From positions 1 to 59,663 of the forward strand of contig JADGAN010000032.1 in assembly GCA_015231955.1 (NCBI GenBank): a stretch of 59,663 bases of DNA, written 5' to 3'. Under the pieces are notes generated by a model. It was not told the DNA's origin. It ran no database searches and worked only from the letters and a program-made list of their open reading frames with translations. The stretch comes from Oligoflexia bacterium. Lineage in GTDB: Bacteria > Bdellovibrionota > Bacteriovoracia > Bacteriovoracales > Bacteriovoracaceae. Each line of letters starts with the position of its first letter. The stretch's first letter is position 1. The position numbers and the translations under genes were made by a program. Of the stretch, positions 43,447 to 53,682 are shown in pieces.

Positions 43447-43925
43447 AATCCTTCTCCGCAGTAACGAAGCTGTCGTAACACTTCAAAGGTAACGGCAGTT
43501 GCAGTGTTGGCCAAGTTGAGCGAGCGAATGTGCGGGGAAAAGGTTGGTAAAACATAGGAACGATCTGAAAACTCTTCTGTAATAGAAGTGGGAAGTCCTT
43601 TGGTCTCAGCTCCAAAAATCACGTAAGCTCCCTCGCAAAAGTTGGCCTTATAGTAGACAGTTTTTGCAAAACGAGAAAAGAAAAAAAGCTGCTCCCGCTT
43701 TGGAGCTTCTTGTTTCATAAAATCGTCAAAGTTTGCATACTCTTTTAATTGCACATGTTTCCAATAATCAAGCCCTGCACGCCTTACGGCCTTTTCGCTT
43801 AAATCAAAGCCTAGGGGATGAATGAGAATCAGCTCTACGCCTAAAGCGACCGCAGTTCGACCAATGCTTCCGGTGTTGCCAGGAATCTCAGGGTGGACTA
43901 AGACTATTTTAAATGGAGCGGACAT
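43443..43925 (-). CDS. trmL: tRNA (cytidine/uridine-34-2'-O)-methyltransferase TrmL
   Basis: 160 aa SPOUT methyltransferase for the wobble base of tRNA-Leu. LVHPEIPGNTGSIGRT, FGAETKGLP and RSLNLANTATAV are the three TrmL motifs, forming the SAM knot. It overlaps the pepA gene by 22 bp and the ureohydrolase by 4 bp. Confidence 0.93.
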   Translation of the reverse strand: MSAPFKIVLVHPEIPGNTGSIGRTAVALGVELILIHPLGFDLSEKAVRRAGLDYWKHVQLKEYANFDDFMKQEAPKREQLFFFSRFAKTVYYKANFCEGAYVIFGAETKGLPTSITEEFSDRSYVLPTFSPHIRSLNLANTATAVTFEVLRQLRYCGEGL

Positions 43926-45442
43926 AGTAGAAAGTGGGTAAGCGTTCTCACCATGGTTCCGGTGGCACTACCTTTAGGAGAGTAGTGGAGGTGAGTCGCA
44001 GAGTTAATACCGGCAATATCCAAGTGGGCCCACTTGATTTTATTTTTTCCTCCAGTATCGCGAATGAAGTGTTCTAAGAAGGCGGCGGCCTTTTGTGCTC
44101 CCGCAGAGGTGCCTCCAGTGGAGTTACGAAGGTCGGCAATGGTGGCCTTAATGTCATCACGGTACTCATCGATAATTGGCAGTTGCCACATGGGCTCCGC
44201 CTCTTCTTCGGAGGCCTTAAGCAACTCTTCAATTAAGGGGCGACTATTTCCCATGACTCCGACCACATGTCCAAGTGCACGCACACAAGCGCCAGTCAGA
44301 GTGGCTACGTCGATGATGATATCGGGTTTAAAGTCGCAAGCATAATCGAGAAGATCTGCAAGCACTAAGCGCCCTTCAGCATCGGTGCTCAAGATTTCTA
44401 CACTCTTTCCGGCGCGGCCCTTGATCACTGCATCGGGGAGGTTTGCGGCCGGCGAGATCAGGTTATCGGTCATTCCCAGAAAGCAGGAGATGGTGTGAGG
44501 AGACTCCTGGAGGACTGCATTTCGAAAAGCAGCATAAACCGTGGCCGCACCGGCCATATCGGTTTTCATCTCTGTGATGGAGTTCGAAGGTTTTAGAGAG
44601 TAGCCTCCGGAATCAAAGGTTAGCCCTTTGCCAACTAAGGCGATGTGCTTACTGCCTTGGGTGATTTTTTTAGGGCGATATTGCAGATGAACCAATTGTG
44701 GTTCATAGTCTGATCCTTGGTTGACTGCTAAGAAGAGACCCATCTTTTCTCTTGTAATCTCTTTGCGTCCTAAAAGTTTTAGGGTGATTTTACCCGTTTT
44801 GCTCTTAAGCGTTTTCTTGGCATCACTTAAAATCGTCTTTGCCAGTACTTCAGAGTTTTGAACATTAGGAACTTCATTGATGAGGTCTCTTGCAAAGTTT
44901 ACTCCACCGGCAATGATGTTCGCGGTTTCTATGGCATCACTTACTTCGGATTCAGAGATTGCTCCTTTGTTTTCAATAAAGAGTTTGATGGTTTTGTCAC
45001 CATTACTATTTTTCTTTTCAGAAAGATACTTATCAAAGCGATAATAAGTTAATGTTGCTGTTTCATAGAGCAAGGAGATGGTCTTACTAATATTTTCAAG
45101 CACATTGAAACTCTCCACTTGTGCCCACAGGGTAAGACCTTTGCTATCGGGAAATTGTTTATACGCTTGTGCAAGCGCTTGACGAATTTTTTCCTCACTG
45201 ATCTTTTCGCGATCACCTAATCCAATGGCCCACACCACTTGTTTGCCATCTGTAAGTGTAAAAGGAAAAACTTTTCCAGCATCTCCCGTAAAGAGTGCAG
45301 AGCTGCTATTGTCTTTAAAGGCGCTTTGATAGTCTTTCGGCCAATGAGAGAGATCGGCCTCGTTTTTGCTCTTTTTGCAAGCAGCAATCCAGATAATCCC
45401 ATTTGCAGGTCTTTTAAAAGTTAAAGCAGATTTTTTTCTCAT
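43904..45442 (-). CDS. pepA: leucyl aminopeptidase (M17)
   Basis: 512 aa metalloprotease. The M17 signature NTDAEGRL reads STDAEGRLVLADLL here, and the first metal/Lys site is VGKGLTFDSGG followed by KTDMAGAA. N-terminal domain is about 170 residues. Start 3 bp after the rodZ-like stop. Cytoplasmic peptide turnover; in some bacteria PepA also binds DNA. Confidence 0.94.
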   Translation of the reverse strand: MRKKSALTFKRPANGIIWIAACKKSKNEADLSHWPKDYQSAFKDNSSSALFTGDAGKVFPFTLTDGKQVVWAIGLGDREKISEEKIRQALAQAYKQFPDSKGLTLWAQVESFNVLENISKTISLLYETATLTYYRFDKYLSEKKNSNGDKTIKLFIENKGAISESEVSDAIETANIIAGGVNFARDLINEVPNVQNSEVLAKTILSDAKKTLKSKTGKITLKLLGRKEITREKMGLFLAVNQGSDYEPQLVHLQYRPKKITQGSKHIALVGKGLTFDSGGYSLKPSNSITEMKTDMAGAATVYAAFRNAVLQESPHTISCFLGMTDNLISPAANLPDAVIKGRAGKSVEILSTDAEGRLVLADLLDYACDFKPDIIIDVATLTGACVRALGHVVGVMGNSRPLIEELLKASEEEAEPMWQLPIIDEYRDDIKATIADLRNSTGGTSAGAQKAAAFLEHFIRDTGGKNKIKWAHLDIAGINSATHLHYSPKGSATGTMVRTLTHFLLCPLHLK

Positions 45443-45445
45443 CGA

Positions 45446-46894
45446 TTAATTCTCTTCTACAACACTTTCAGGGTTGTTTCTTTTGTACTCTTCAGAGGTA
45501 ATGATCTCTCCACTTTTGAGAGTAACAAAGAGTGGAATATGATACTTAGGAGCGTGTTCAGCTGGAAACACCAAATGACGTATTCCTTTATCTGATGAAG
45601 GCACAAGATCAAGTAGGTTATTATTATAGAAAACTTTAGTAGCGCTTACGTTTCCCATCAAAATACGGACATCTTTACCTTGGAGAAAGAGTGCACGCCC
45701 TTTTCGCAGCGGAAAACTTTGCACTGGCATACTATCTTTTTTATAAGTGACCCAAGAGTCTCCATCAGCGGCCTTGATATAAATATTTTGCAGCGTCGGA
45801 GTATAAGCATTTTTGATATGGTCAGGTAGATTTTCTTCAGATTTCTCTTGCTCTCCTCTGGGCATTTGCATTCCACGTATGGGGGGAGGGGTCTTTGGTT
45901 GTAGTTTTTCTTTTACGTTATAGGTTGGTACAGGCATTTTACGATAGCGAATTTTATCATCAGAGGTGGTAGTGGTCTCAGCGCTCAGACTTGCAGGGTC
46001 TCGTGGTGGTGTTGTCGGAATGGCGGTGGGCCTAGAGGGTACTGCGGGTGCGATGGGTGCTACAACAGCTGTTTTTTGGGTTGTAGCAGGGGCCGCGACT
46101 GCTGCAATTGGTGTCATCAAGGTTTCTGGAGTGGGTAATGTTGGTGCAGTAATGACCGCAACTGCTTTTTCTGGGGCAGTAACAACCTCTATTGCTTTTT
46201 GTTGATCCACTTGCTTCTTCTCTCGGACAGCGTTGGCATTGCTATCTTGTTGAACAGCATTGTAGATATAAAACACAGGAACTCCGATAAGAGCAGTAAA
46301 TATAATTAATCCAGTCACGACTTTTAGCGCAGTTCTAAACCACGGCCGTTGCATTAGAGGACGGTTACCAATCTCTGTGCGGTAGTTATGAGTAGTAGAC
46401 TCCTCTTTTAAGCGTTGTTTTCTTTTTTGCATGGAAGGGGCCATCTTATGGCCAGGATTGGTTTGCCCATCTTCATCAGGGTGATAGAGAAAATCGCTTT
46501 GGGCCTCTTTTTTCATTACTCGATGGGAAACTTGTTGCTCCTCCTCTTCGATTTTAAGGCGCTTGATCTTGTAGGTTTGATCTAAAATATCGAGTGCAAG
46601 CTGCTGATCGATGCCAATCTCACGTGCATAGGACTTAACAAAGCCACGCACATAAGTTTTGCCAGGTAGCTCTTCTAAATTATCTTTTTCAAGCTCTCGT
46701 AGGAGAGTGAAGAGGATTTTAGTTTTACGAGAAATCTCTTCGAGAGAGGTTCCGCGTTTTTCTCTGGTGGATTTAAAAAGTGCACCAATCGTCATACTTT
46801 CGGGAATTTTGTTGCCAGTGTCGCTAGCGTCGTTTGCGCTGTTTTGATTGCCTGTGCTGTTGATGGCGTCTGTATTGTTGCTCATATGTTGCAT
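45446..46894 (-). CDS. rodZ: RodZ-like protein: HTH, one TM helix, periplasmic domain
   Basis: 482 aa. Residues about 30-120 are the RodZ HTH (ALFKSTREKRGTSLEEIS, ELPGKTYVRGFVKSYA). One TM helix is near 195-220, then a long Pro/Ala/Thr linker, and a C-terminal DUF4115-like beta domain (DSWVTYKKD, FPLRKGRALFL). RodZ ties MreB to the wall machinery. It is longer than E. coli RodZ (about 337 aa), mainly in the linkers. Between a TPR lipoprotein and pepA. Confidence 0.88.
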   Translation of the reverse strand: MQHMSNNTDAINSTGNQNSANDASDTGNKIPESMTIGALFKSTREKRGTSLEEISRKTKILFTLLRELEKDNLEELPGKTYVRGFVKSYAREIGIDQQLALDILDQTYKIKRLKIEEEEQQVSHRVMKKEAQSDFLYHPDEDGQTNPGHKMAPSMQKRKQRLKEESTTHNYRTEIGNRPLMQRPWFRTALKVVTGLIIFTALIGVPVFYIYNAVQQDSNANAVREKKQVDQQKAIEVVTAPEKAVAVITAPTLPTPETLMTPIAAVAAPATTQKTAVVAPIAPAVPSRPTAIPTTPPRDPASLSAETTTTSDDKIRYRKMPVPTYNVKEKLQPKTPPPIRGMQMPRGEQEKSEENLPDHIKNAYTPTLQNIYIKAADGDSWVTYKKDSMPVQSFPLRKGRALFLQGKDVRILMGNVSATKVFYNNNLLDLVPSSDKGIRHLVFPAEHAPKYHIPLFVTLKSGEIITSEEYKRNNPESVVEEN

Positions 46895-46919
46895 CTTTGT
46901 TAAAAATCGTTAAAAGTCG

Positions 46920-47855
46920 TTAGAAATCATGATCCTCATTCATACTATTTTGATTTCCTTGGATAGAAAAAGCTTTATCTTTTTTATCTTTTTTTGTGAA
47001 GTTATTTATCTCTTTTTCATCATTATCATTACTACTCTCGTGTTTGGAATTGATCGTAACTAATTCTGGGGAATTGAGTTGCGTTTTTGCTTGGATTGCA
47101 TATTCTGTTTTAGGAAAACGAGTGATGATCTCTTCAAATTTTTCTTTGGCCTTCAGAACATTTCGCATTTTTAAGAGGGAGAGGCCTTGGTAGTATTGCG
47201 GTGCTGGTTCACTATAGCAGGCCCCTTTGGATGCAGCGTAAAAACTGTTATAGGCACTCTCATAGTTTCCTCGTTCAAACTCGATCTCTCCGATTGCAGA
47301 GTGAGCAGGGCAATAATCTTCTAGCTCTTTAATAGATTTCTGGAAATACTCGTGTGCTTTGCTGCGTTCCCCTTGTTTATTTTTGACCAATCCAAGATTG
47401 TAATAGGTGCGAAATTGGTGTTCGTAGGTGAGTTGATCCAATACTGCTAGGTACTCCTCTTCCGCCTTATCCAACTTGTTTTGAGTCACGTAAATTCCTG
47501 CTAGGTTGTTGCGGGCATCGGAGTTTTTAGGATCGAGATCAATCGATTCCTTGAGCATTGCGATTGCTTTTTCTACGCGCCCTTTGAAGTAGTAGGCCAT
47601 TCCAAGATTATTTTTTATTTTAGAATTCCCTGGATCAAGTTCATCGGCCTTAATTAAAGCATCTGCAGCGCGAGTATACTCTTTTTGCATCAGATAGGCA
47701 GTTCCCTGCGCATAAAAGATGGCGGGCTTTTTACTCTTGGGGTCATCTTCTGGGAGAGTAGAGGCGCATCCCGATAGCAGGATGAGAGTCAGTAATGTTT
47801 GTAAAATGAGCATTAGCAGTGGAAGTAGAATCGTCACGGTTTTTTGATGATACAT
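46920..47855 (-). CDS. TPR lipoprotein, PilF/PilW-like
   Basis: 311 aa with signal peptide and lipobox LLSGC near residue 30. About five TPR units run from 50 to 250 (LDPGNSKIKNNLGMAYYF, LDPKNSDARNNLAGIYV are two). Ends with a charged Asn/Asp/Lys tail. I chose ATG 47855 behind GGGGTG over 47876. PilF-like proteins pilot the type IV secretin and often sit beside rodZ or trmL-type genes. First gene of an operon running to aat. Confidence 0.83.
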   Translation of the reverse strand: MYHQKTVTILLPLLMLILQTLLTLILLSGCASTLPEDDPKSKKPAIFYAQGTAYLMQKEYTRAADALIKADELDPGNSKIKNNLGMAYYFKGRVEKAIAMLKESIDLDPKNSDARNNLAGIYVTQNKLDKAEEEYLAVLDQLTYEHQFRTYYNLGLVKNKQGERSKAHEYFQKSIKELEDYCPAHSAIGEIEFERGNYESAYNSFYAASKGACYSEPAPQYYQGLSLLKMRNVLKAKEKFEEIITRFPKTEYAIQAKTQLNSPELVTINSKHESSNDNDEKEINNFTKKDKKDKAFSIQGNQNSMNEDHDF

Positions 47856-48036
47856 AGACACCCCGTTTGATAACATAAGCCGTATCCCTTACCATTCTAT
47901 ATAAGTTGAGAAGATCCTTCTACGTAAAAAAAACTGTACTAAAACAATCCTATATAATAAGCATGAGAATAACTGCCTATTTTATTGTTCGAGAACTGTA
48001 TACTAAAAAAATCGGGCCTCAAATAGCAGAAGGTAT

Positions 48037-48042
48037 TATAAT
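48037..48042 (+). promoter_or_regulatory. possible -10 box of the ktrB operon
   Basis: TATAAT 43 bp before the ktrB ATG, inside the 208 bp divergent region. No clear -35. A 7 bp CTCAAAT/ATTTGAG pair surrounds it loosely. Confidence 0.3.
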
Positions 48043-48084
48043 TTGAGACGAAGGGTAGGTTTAACAGAGGTTTGAACAAATAAG

Positions 48085-49809
48085 ATGCTAGCGCTTCTCA
48101 AGAGGTTCTCTTTTGCTTTAGAATTTTTTTATAATGGCGGTTTCATCGCTTTATACTCCATTGTCAACTTTTCGTTGGTTGATTGGACACTGCTTGCGGC
48201 AAATACCAATTATGGGCCGCTTTTGCAGCGAATGGGTAAGGGAGTGCCCTTGGTGTTGATGCTGGTCGTAGTGATGAATTTCATACGCATGCCAGATATC
48301 GCACAATTTTTTCGTCGCTACATTTTCTCCCTGCTGATTTTAGCAGCAACGCTTATCTCTTGGGGCGATTTGGAGTTTTGTTTTTGGTTCACCTCGGTGC
48401 ATATTTTATCTTCGATTCTGACTCTCTTTGAAGAGGATATTCGCAAAATAAGGATTGAGCGTACAACGCTTACCAGTCTCTTTAAACTGCCACCGGCACA
48501 GATTGTGCTGATGAGTTTTGCTCTATGGATTGCCATAGGAACAGTTCTCTTCATGCTTCCTATCTCTGCAGCTCCCAATGTGACTATCTCCTTTGTCGAT
48601 GCACTCTTTATGGCCACCTCTGCTTCGTGCGTGACAGGGCTTGCAACCATGTCGATTGGTAATAGTCTTAGTCTCTTTGGACAGATGGTGCTTTTGGTGT
48701 TGGTGCAAATTGGTGGACTTGGTATCATGATTTTGTACGGTTCGATGGCGATTTTAGCAGGAAAATATATGCCACTTAAAGAGCGGGTGGTGATGCAAGA
48801 TTTGTTGGACGCATCCAATATGGATGAGATTATTGTGATGATTGTGGATATCGTCCGCTATACAATTTTGATAGAGCTTTGGGGTGCAATCATTTTGACG
48901 GTGGGCTTTACGCTCGAGGGGTTTGAGTTTGGGCGTTCACTGTACCTCGGCTTTTTTCACTCAATCATGGCCTTTTGTAATGCCGGTTTTGGCCTTTTTG
49001 ATAACTCGCTAGAGGATTTTGCCACTGTTCCTCTGGTTCATGGAACGATTGCAATCTTGATCATTTTAGGTGGAGTAGGCTTTGTGGTTCTAAAAGATTT
49101 ACGAGATAATCTGGTTTTGGGATTTAATCCCACACGCTTTCGCATGCATACCAAGGTAGTTCTATCAACCACGGGTATTTTACTTTTGGCGGGAACTTTG
49201 TTGGTCTTTTTTGGAGAGTTTTTAAGCGCACTCGATAACTACACTTTATGGGAAAAGTTACAAATCTCTTTTTTTCAATCGGTCACACTAAGGACTGCGG
49301 GGTTTGATTCGATTGCCATTGGAAGTTTGCAGCAGCATACAATTTATGTCATGGGAATTTTTATGTTTATTGGAGGAAGTTCGGGTTCAACGGCGGGAGG
49401 GATTAAAGTTACCACCTTTGCTATCTTATACCAGTCGATGAAATCGATTCTTTATAACCGTCCACGGGTAGAGGCCTTTGATCGCACCATTCCTGCTTAC
49501 GTCGTGGTAAAGTCCACCGCGCTGGTTTTTATCTCTATGGCCGTGGTAGCAGTGGCCATCTTTGTGATGATTAAAATTGAACCAAGTAAAGCGGTACTTT
49601 CTTTATACTTTGAGGTATTAAGTGCTTTTGGCACCGTCGGTCTTAGCACTGGGATTACCTCAGATTTGTCTTATGCAGGTAAGCTAGTGATTGCATTTAT
49701 AATGTATATTGGGAGGATTGGGCCGCTTACACTCATTTTGGCCGTTGGGCAGCATGCAGAGTCAAATCAGCTGGTAGAGTATCCCGAAGGCAGAGTGCTC
49801 ATTGGATAA
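48085..49809 (+). CDS. ktrB: KtrB/TrkH-type potassium channel subunit
   Basis: 574 aa membrane protein with four pore repeats. Selectivity-filter motifs are SCVTGL, CNAGFGLF, LRTAGFDS and FGTVGLS, one Gly each in the K+ path. GGSSGSTAGGIK is the intramembrane loop. About 130 extra N-terminal residues carry several helices. Works with the RCK protein encoded next. Confidence 0.92.
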   Translation: MLALLKRFSFALEFFYNGGFIALYSIVNFSLVDWTLLAANTNYGPLLQRMGKGVPLVLMLVVVMNFIRMPDIAQFFRRYIFSLLILAATLISWGDLEFCFWFTSVHILSSILTLFEEDIRKIRIERTTLTSLFKLPPAQIVLMSFALWIAIGTVLFMLPISAAPNVTISFVDALFMATSASCVTGLATMSIGNSLSLFGQMVLLVLVQIGGLGIMILYGSMAILAGKYMPLKERVVMQDLLDASNMDEIIVMIVDIVRYTILIELWGAIILTVGFTLEGFEFGRSLYLGFFHSIMAFCNAGFGLFDNSLEDFATVPLVHGTIAILIILGGVGFVVLKDLRDNLVLGFNPTRFRMHTKVVLSTTGILLLAGTLLVFFGEFLSALDNYTLWEKLQISFFQSVTLRTAGFDSIAIGSLQQHTIYVMGIFMFIGGSSGSTAGGIKVTTFAILYQSMKSILYNRPRVEAFDRTIPAYVVVKSTALVFISMAVVAVAIFVMIKIEPSKAVLSLYFEVLSAFGTVGLSTGITSDLSYAGKLVIAFIMYIGRIGPLTLILAVGQHAESNQLVEYPEGRVLIG

Positions 49810-49824
49810 GGATTAGGTTTATTT

Positions 49825-50520
49825 ATGATTGTTGCAGTAATTGGACTTGGAACCTTTGGTGCAAAAACGGCGATCAGGCTTTATGAAAAGGGCGCTGAGG
49901 TGATTGCCATCGATAGTGAACAGGAGACGGTGATCAAGATCAAAGATCGCGTTACTCATGCCATCTGTTTAGATGTAACCGATGAGCGCTCTTTACGTTC
50001 GGTGAATATTTCGGAAGTCGATGTGGCGGTGGTGGCAATTGGCGACAACATTGAGATGAGTATTCTTGCTGTGGCCATGCTTCGCAAATTGGGCGTTGGC
50101 CGTGTGATTGCCAGAGCGACCAGTCCTTTGCACGAGCATGTGTTAAAAGAGATCGGTGCCAGTGAAATTGTGAAGGTAGAAGAGGAGATGGGAGAGATCA
50201 TTGCGGCCAAGATTATTGCCCCTCATGTACTTCAACGCTACAACTTTGCCGCAGGTTATTCGCTGGTGGAGTTAAAACTGGGTAAGAAGTTTGCGGGAAA
50301 AACGATTGCAGAGACACAGCTACGGCAAGATTTCGCACTCAACATTGTGGCCATTTTAAAGCGCATTCCTATCATCAATGAAGAGGGTAAAGCTATTTAC
50401 AAGGTAAAGGTGAATGATAATCCACTACCGATGGATGTTATAGAAGAGGATGATGTTGTGGCCTTGATTGGCAGTGAACTTAATTTTAATCGTTTATTTT
50501 CAGAACTGGTTGAGGAGTAG
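49825..50520 (+). CDS. ktrA: KtrA/TrkA regulatory subunit (RCK domain)
   Basis: 231 aa. Rossmann GxGxxG at VIGLGTFG, VIAIDSE acidic end, then a C-terminal RCK_C domain (about 140-231, ending near VALIGS). Binds nucleotide to gate KtrB. 15 bp after ktrB. AGGAGTAG is repeated around its stop. Confidence 0.92.
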   Translation: MIVAVIGLGTFGAKTAIRLYEKGAEVIAIDSEQETVIKIKDRVTHAICLDVTDERSLRSVNISEVDVAVVAIGDNIEMSILAVAMLRKLGVGRVIARATSPLHEHVLKEIGASEIVKVEEEMGEIIAAKIIAPHVLQRYNFAAGYSLVELKLGKKFAGKTIAETQLRQDFALNIVAILKRIPIINEEGKAIYKVKVNDNPLPMDVIEEDDVVALIGSELNFNRLFSELVEE

Positions 50521-50540
50521 TTGATAAGGAGTAGTGGGTA

Positions 50541-51788
50541 ATGAATTTATCTCTCAAAAATCGCGTGGCGATTAGCTTTGTGCTGGCGAATGTGGTGATT
50601 GTTGTTTTAGGTCTTATGGTGTTTCACTATTTAGATGGACTCAATAAAAGTATTGAAAAGATCATGGTGGAGGCCAATCGGATTACGCTGCTTACCGATG
50701 AGATTAGAATTTCTGCCGTCTCTATCCTTAAGTACCAACGCAAACTTTCAGGGGGAAGAATTCAAGTCGATACTGCAGAGAGGATGATTGCTGTTTGTGA
50801 AAATTTTTTAGCACAGCTACAGACTTTAGAAACGCTTCCTCAAAATAATGATATCCGCCAGGTGATCAGTAAAATGATCGTGTATGTAGATGCCATGCAA
50901 GTGTTGTTAAAGAAATCGATTGCACTAGCACCAGCGGCAACCTCCTCTCTCGATCTTGCAACAGCGACTGGAGGAGGGACTCAAGTCAAGAGTGGGACGC
51001 TCTCTAGTGTGCTTACTGTGACCTCGATTGCCTCGGTAGGGGAGCTTGCCGATAAAATTTTGGAGTCCTTTTCAGAATTCCAAGATTTACAATATTTTCA
51101 AAGTGGTGAGCGTAATCAACAAATTAAAAAGATCATTCGCAAAACCAAGCGGAATATGATGTACACCCTTATCATTACCTTTGTGGGTACGATGCTGCTC
51201 GGATTGGTGATTCCAGGAAAGATTGCGCTGCCTTTTAAAAAAATCAGCGATGCCATTCGTGAACTACAAAGTTGTAACTTTGATGTCTCCATCTATTACG
51301 ATCGTGACGATGAGATTGGGGAGATGGCCAAAGAGATTAACAAGATGATTGTTAATTTAAAGCAGTTTGAAGAGTTGCGGGCAGAGAGAATTTTAATTGA
51401 GGGGAGAAAGTTTGATACCTTGGCCAATATGGTGAAAAAGCATATCTTGATTGCTAACGCCAAGGCCGAACTCATCTATCTTAACAATAACCTCTATTCG
51501 CTTTTGCAATTACAAAGTGATGATATCATCAATAAGGTTATGCGCGATACACGCATTCCAGTTGCCATCATTGAGTGTTATGAACTTGCCATTAAAAGAC
51601 GTTCAAAAATGGACAATATAGAGATTGCCATCCACCAGGAGAAGCATCCTGATGGGATGGATGACGCTGTTGCTAATAAAGGGGAGCAACTAATTTTCTC
51701 AGGATATGCCAACATTATCCCAATAAGGGGAAAAGAGAGTTCACTAGATTACTACCTTATGATACTTTCAGAAGAACTAATTGTTTGA
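50541..51788 (+). CDS. HAMP-containing membrane sensor without output domain
   Basis: 415 aa. TM helices near 10-30 and 205-228 frame a helical periplasmic domain with an Ala/Thr/Gly-rich insert. A HAMP domain follows (PFKKISDAIREL, DDEIGEMAKEINKM), then a coiled coil and a PAS-like fold. No kinase, GGDEF or MCP tip is seen. Follows ktrA by 20 bp. Possibly a scaffold that signals to K+ uptake or to another protein; unknown. Confidence 0.75.
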   Translation: MNLSLKNRVAISFVLANVVIVVLGLMVFHYLDGLNKSIEKIMVEANRITLLTDEIRISAVSILKYQRKLSGGRIQVDTAERMIAVCENFLAQLQTLETLPQNNDIRQVISKMIVYVDAMQVLLKKSIALAPAATSSLDLATATGGGTQVKSGTLSSVLTVTSIASVGELADKILESFSEFQDLQYFQSGERNQQIKKIIRKTKRNMMYTLIITFVGTMLLGLVIPGKIALPFKKISDAIRELQSCNFDVSIYYDRDDEIGEMAKEINKMIVNLKQFEELRAERILIEGRKFDTLANMVKKHILIANAKAELIYLNNNLYSLLQLQSDDIINKVMRDTRIPVAIIECYELAIKRRSKMDNIEIAIHQEKHPDGMDDAVANKGEQLIFSGYANIIPIRGKESSLDYYLMILSEELIV

Positions 51789-51821
51789 TTTAAAATCATT
51801 CTCAAATAAATAAAGAGTATT

Positions 51822-53633
51822 ATGACAGACACTTCTAAGATCAGAAATTTTTCCATTATTGCCCATATTGACCATGGCAAGTCCACACTGGCAGATCGCT
51901 TGATTGAGGCCACAGGCACGCTTACGAAGCGTGAGATGTGCGATCAATTTTTAGATAATATGGAGCTGGAAAAAGAGCGTGGGATCACCATTAAAGCACA
52001 AACAGTGCGCCTAAAATATCGGGGTAGCGATGGTATCGAGTATTGTTTTAATCTTATTGATACTCCGGGACATGTGGACTTTTCTTACGAGGTTGGACGT
52101 TCACTGGCAGCGTGCGATGGGGCCTTGCTCGTGGTGGATGCCTCTCAAGGTGTAGAAGCACAAACGTTAGCAAACGTGTACTTGGCCATGGATTACGATT
52201 TAGAGGTTATTCCCGTCATTAATAAGATCGATCTTCCTCACGCCGATGTTGATCACGCCAAGAGTGAGATCGAAGAGATTATTGGCATCGATGCGAAACA
52301 TGCCAATTTGGTTTCGGCAAAACTGGGACAAGGGATTCCCGAGCTTTTAGAGACGATCGTTCACGGTATTCCTGCACCGAGTGGCAAGAATAGCAACCCG
52401 CTGCAAGCGCTGATTTTTGACTCTTGGTTTGATGCCTATCAAGGGGTGATCATCATTGTTCGTGTCGTAGAAGGTGAGGTTAAACTTAAAGATAAAATTT
52501 TCTTAAAACATCCAGGGCAAGTGTATGAAGTTTTAAAGTTGGGAGTGAATTCCCCCTTCTTTACCGAGGTGACTTCACTGAGTGCGGGCGAAGTGGGACT
52601 GATCGTTTGTGGAATTAAAAATGTGCGAGATGTGCACATTGGAGATACCATCGTCCATGCTGCTCAAAAAGAGACTGGAGCACTTCCTGGCTTTAAAGAG
52701 ATGAAGCCGATGGTTTTTTGTGGGATCTTTCCAGTGGAAAATGTTGATTACGATAATTTAAAAGACTCTCTTCATAAGCTAGCGCTAAATGATGCCTCCT
52801 TTACCTTTGAGCCAGAGACTTCCGCCGCACTTGGTTTTGGTTTTCGCTGTGGATTTCTAGGACTCTTGCATATGAACATTGTACAGGAGCGTTTAGAGCG
52901 AGAGTTTGAGTTAAGTCTCATTTCTACGGCCCCTTCTTGCAAGTATGAGGTGTTGCTCACTAATGGTGATCGCTTAACCATTGAGAACCCTTCGTTACTG
53001 CCTAATCCCTCAATCATTGAAACCATCAGTGAACCGATGGTGGAAGTGAATGTCCATACTCCTAATGAGTACGTCGGAAGCATTATCAAGCTTTGTGAAG
53101 AGAGGCGAGGAATGCAAATGGAGATCAAGTACATCACCACAGATCGTGTGCAGCTGGTGTATGAACTGCCACTCATTGAGATGGTCTACGATTTTTACGA
53201 TCGTTTAAAAACCTTAAGTCGTGGCTATGCCAGTATGGATTATCAGTTGAAAGAGTATCGTGAGTCGGACCTGGTGAAGATGGATATTCTTTTAAATAGT
53301 GATTCTGTCGATGCCCTCTCCACTATTTGCCATAGAGCAACTGCTCAAATCAAAGGACGTCATTTGGTGCAGCGACTGCGTAAAGTGATCAGCAGACAGC
53401 AATTCGATGTTGCGATTCAAGCAGCAATTGGTGCAAAAGTGGTAGCGAGGGAGACGGTAAAGGCGCTTCGAAAAAACGTGCTGGCCAAATGTTATGGTGG
53501 TGATATTACCAGAAAACGAAAGCTCCTTGAGAAGCAAAAAGAGGGGAAGAAGCGTATGAAGATGGTCGGCAATGTGGAGGTCTCGCAAGAGGCATTTTTG
53601 GCCGTTCTCAGCACCGATGAGATTGATGATTAA
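51822..53633 (+). CDS. lepA: elongation factor 4 (LepA)
   Basis: 603 aa GTPase that acts on stalled or pre-translocation ribosomes. G1 [10 protein letters not shown]3 DTPGHVDF, G4 NKIDLPHAD; LepA-specific end [17 protein letters not shown]. Full family length (about 600). High confidence. Confidence 0.98.
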   Translation: MTDTSKIRNFSIIAHIDHGKSTLADRLIEATGTLTKREMCDQFLDNMELEKERGITIKAQTVRLKYRGSDGIEYCFNLIDTPGHVDFSYEVGRSLAACDGALLVVDASQGVEAQTLANVYLAMDYDLEVIPVINKIDLPHADVDHAKSEIEEIIGIDAKHANLVSAKLGQGIPELLETIVHGIPAPSGKNSNPLQALIFDSWFDAYQGVIIIVRVVEGEVKLKDKIFLKHPGQVYEVLKLGVNSPFFTEVTSLSAGEVGLIVCGIKNVRDVHIGDTIVHAAQKETGALPGFKEMKPMVFCGIFPVENVDYDNLKDSLHKLALNDASFTFEPETSAALGFGFRCGFLGLLHMNIVQERLEREFELSLISTAPSCKYEVLLTNGDRLTIENPSLLPNPSIIETISEPMVEVNVHTPNEYVGSIIKLCEERRGMQMEIKYITTDRVQLVYELPLIEMVYDFYDRLKTLSRGYASMDYQLKEYRESDLVKMDILLNSDSVDALSTICHRATAQIKGRHLVQRLRKVISRQQFDVAIQAAIGAKVVARETVKALRKNVLAKCYGGDITRKRKLLEKQKEGKKRMKMVGNVEVSQEAFLAVLSTDEIDD

Positions 53634-53641
53634 TGAAAAGC

Positions 53642-53674
53642 AGTAGATAGGAAAGTAGGAAAGTAGGATAGTAG
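53642..53674 (+). repeat. octamer tandem repeat before the next gene
   Basis: GAAAGTAG twice, then GATAGTAG, preceded by a related AGTAGATAG. GGGAGGG of the ribosome site follows directly. Similar TAG-rich repeats occur near other gene ends here. Confidence 0.65.
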
Positions 53675-53682
53675 GGAGGGAT

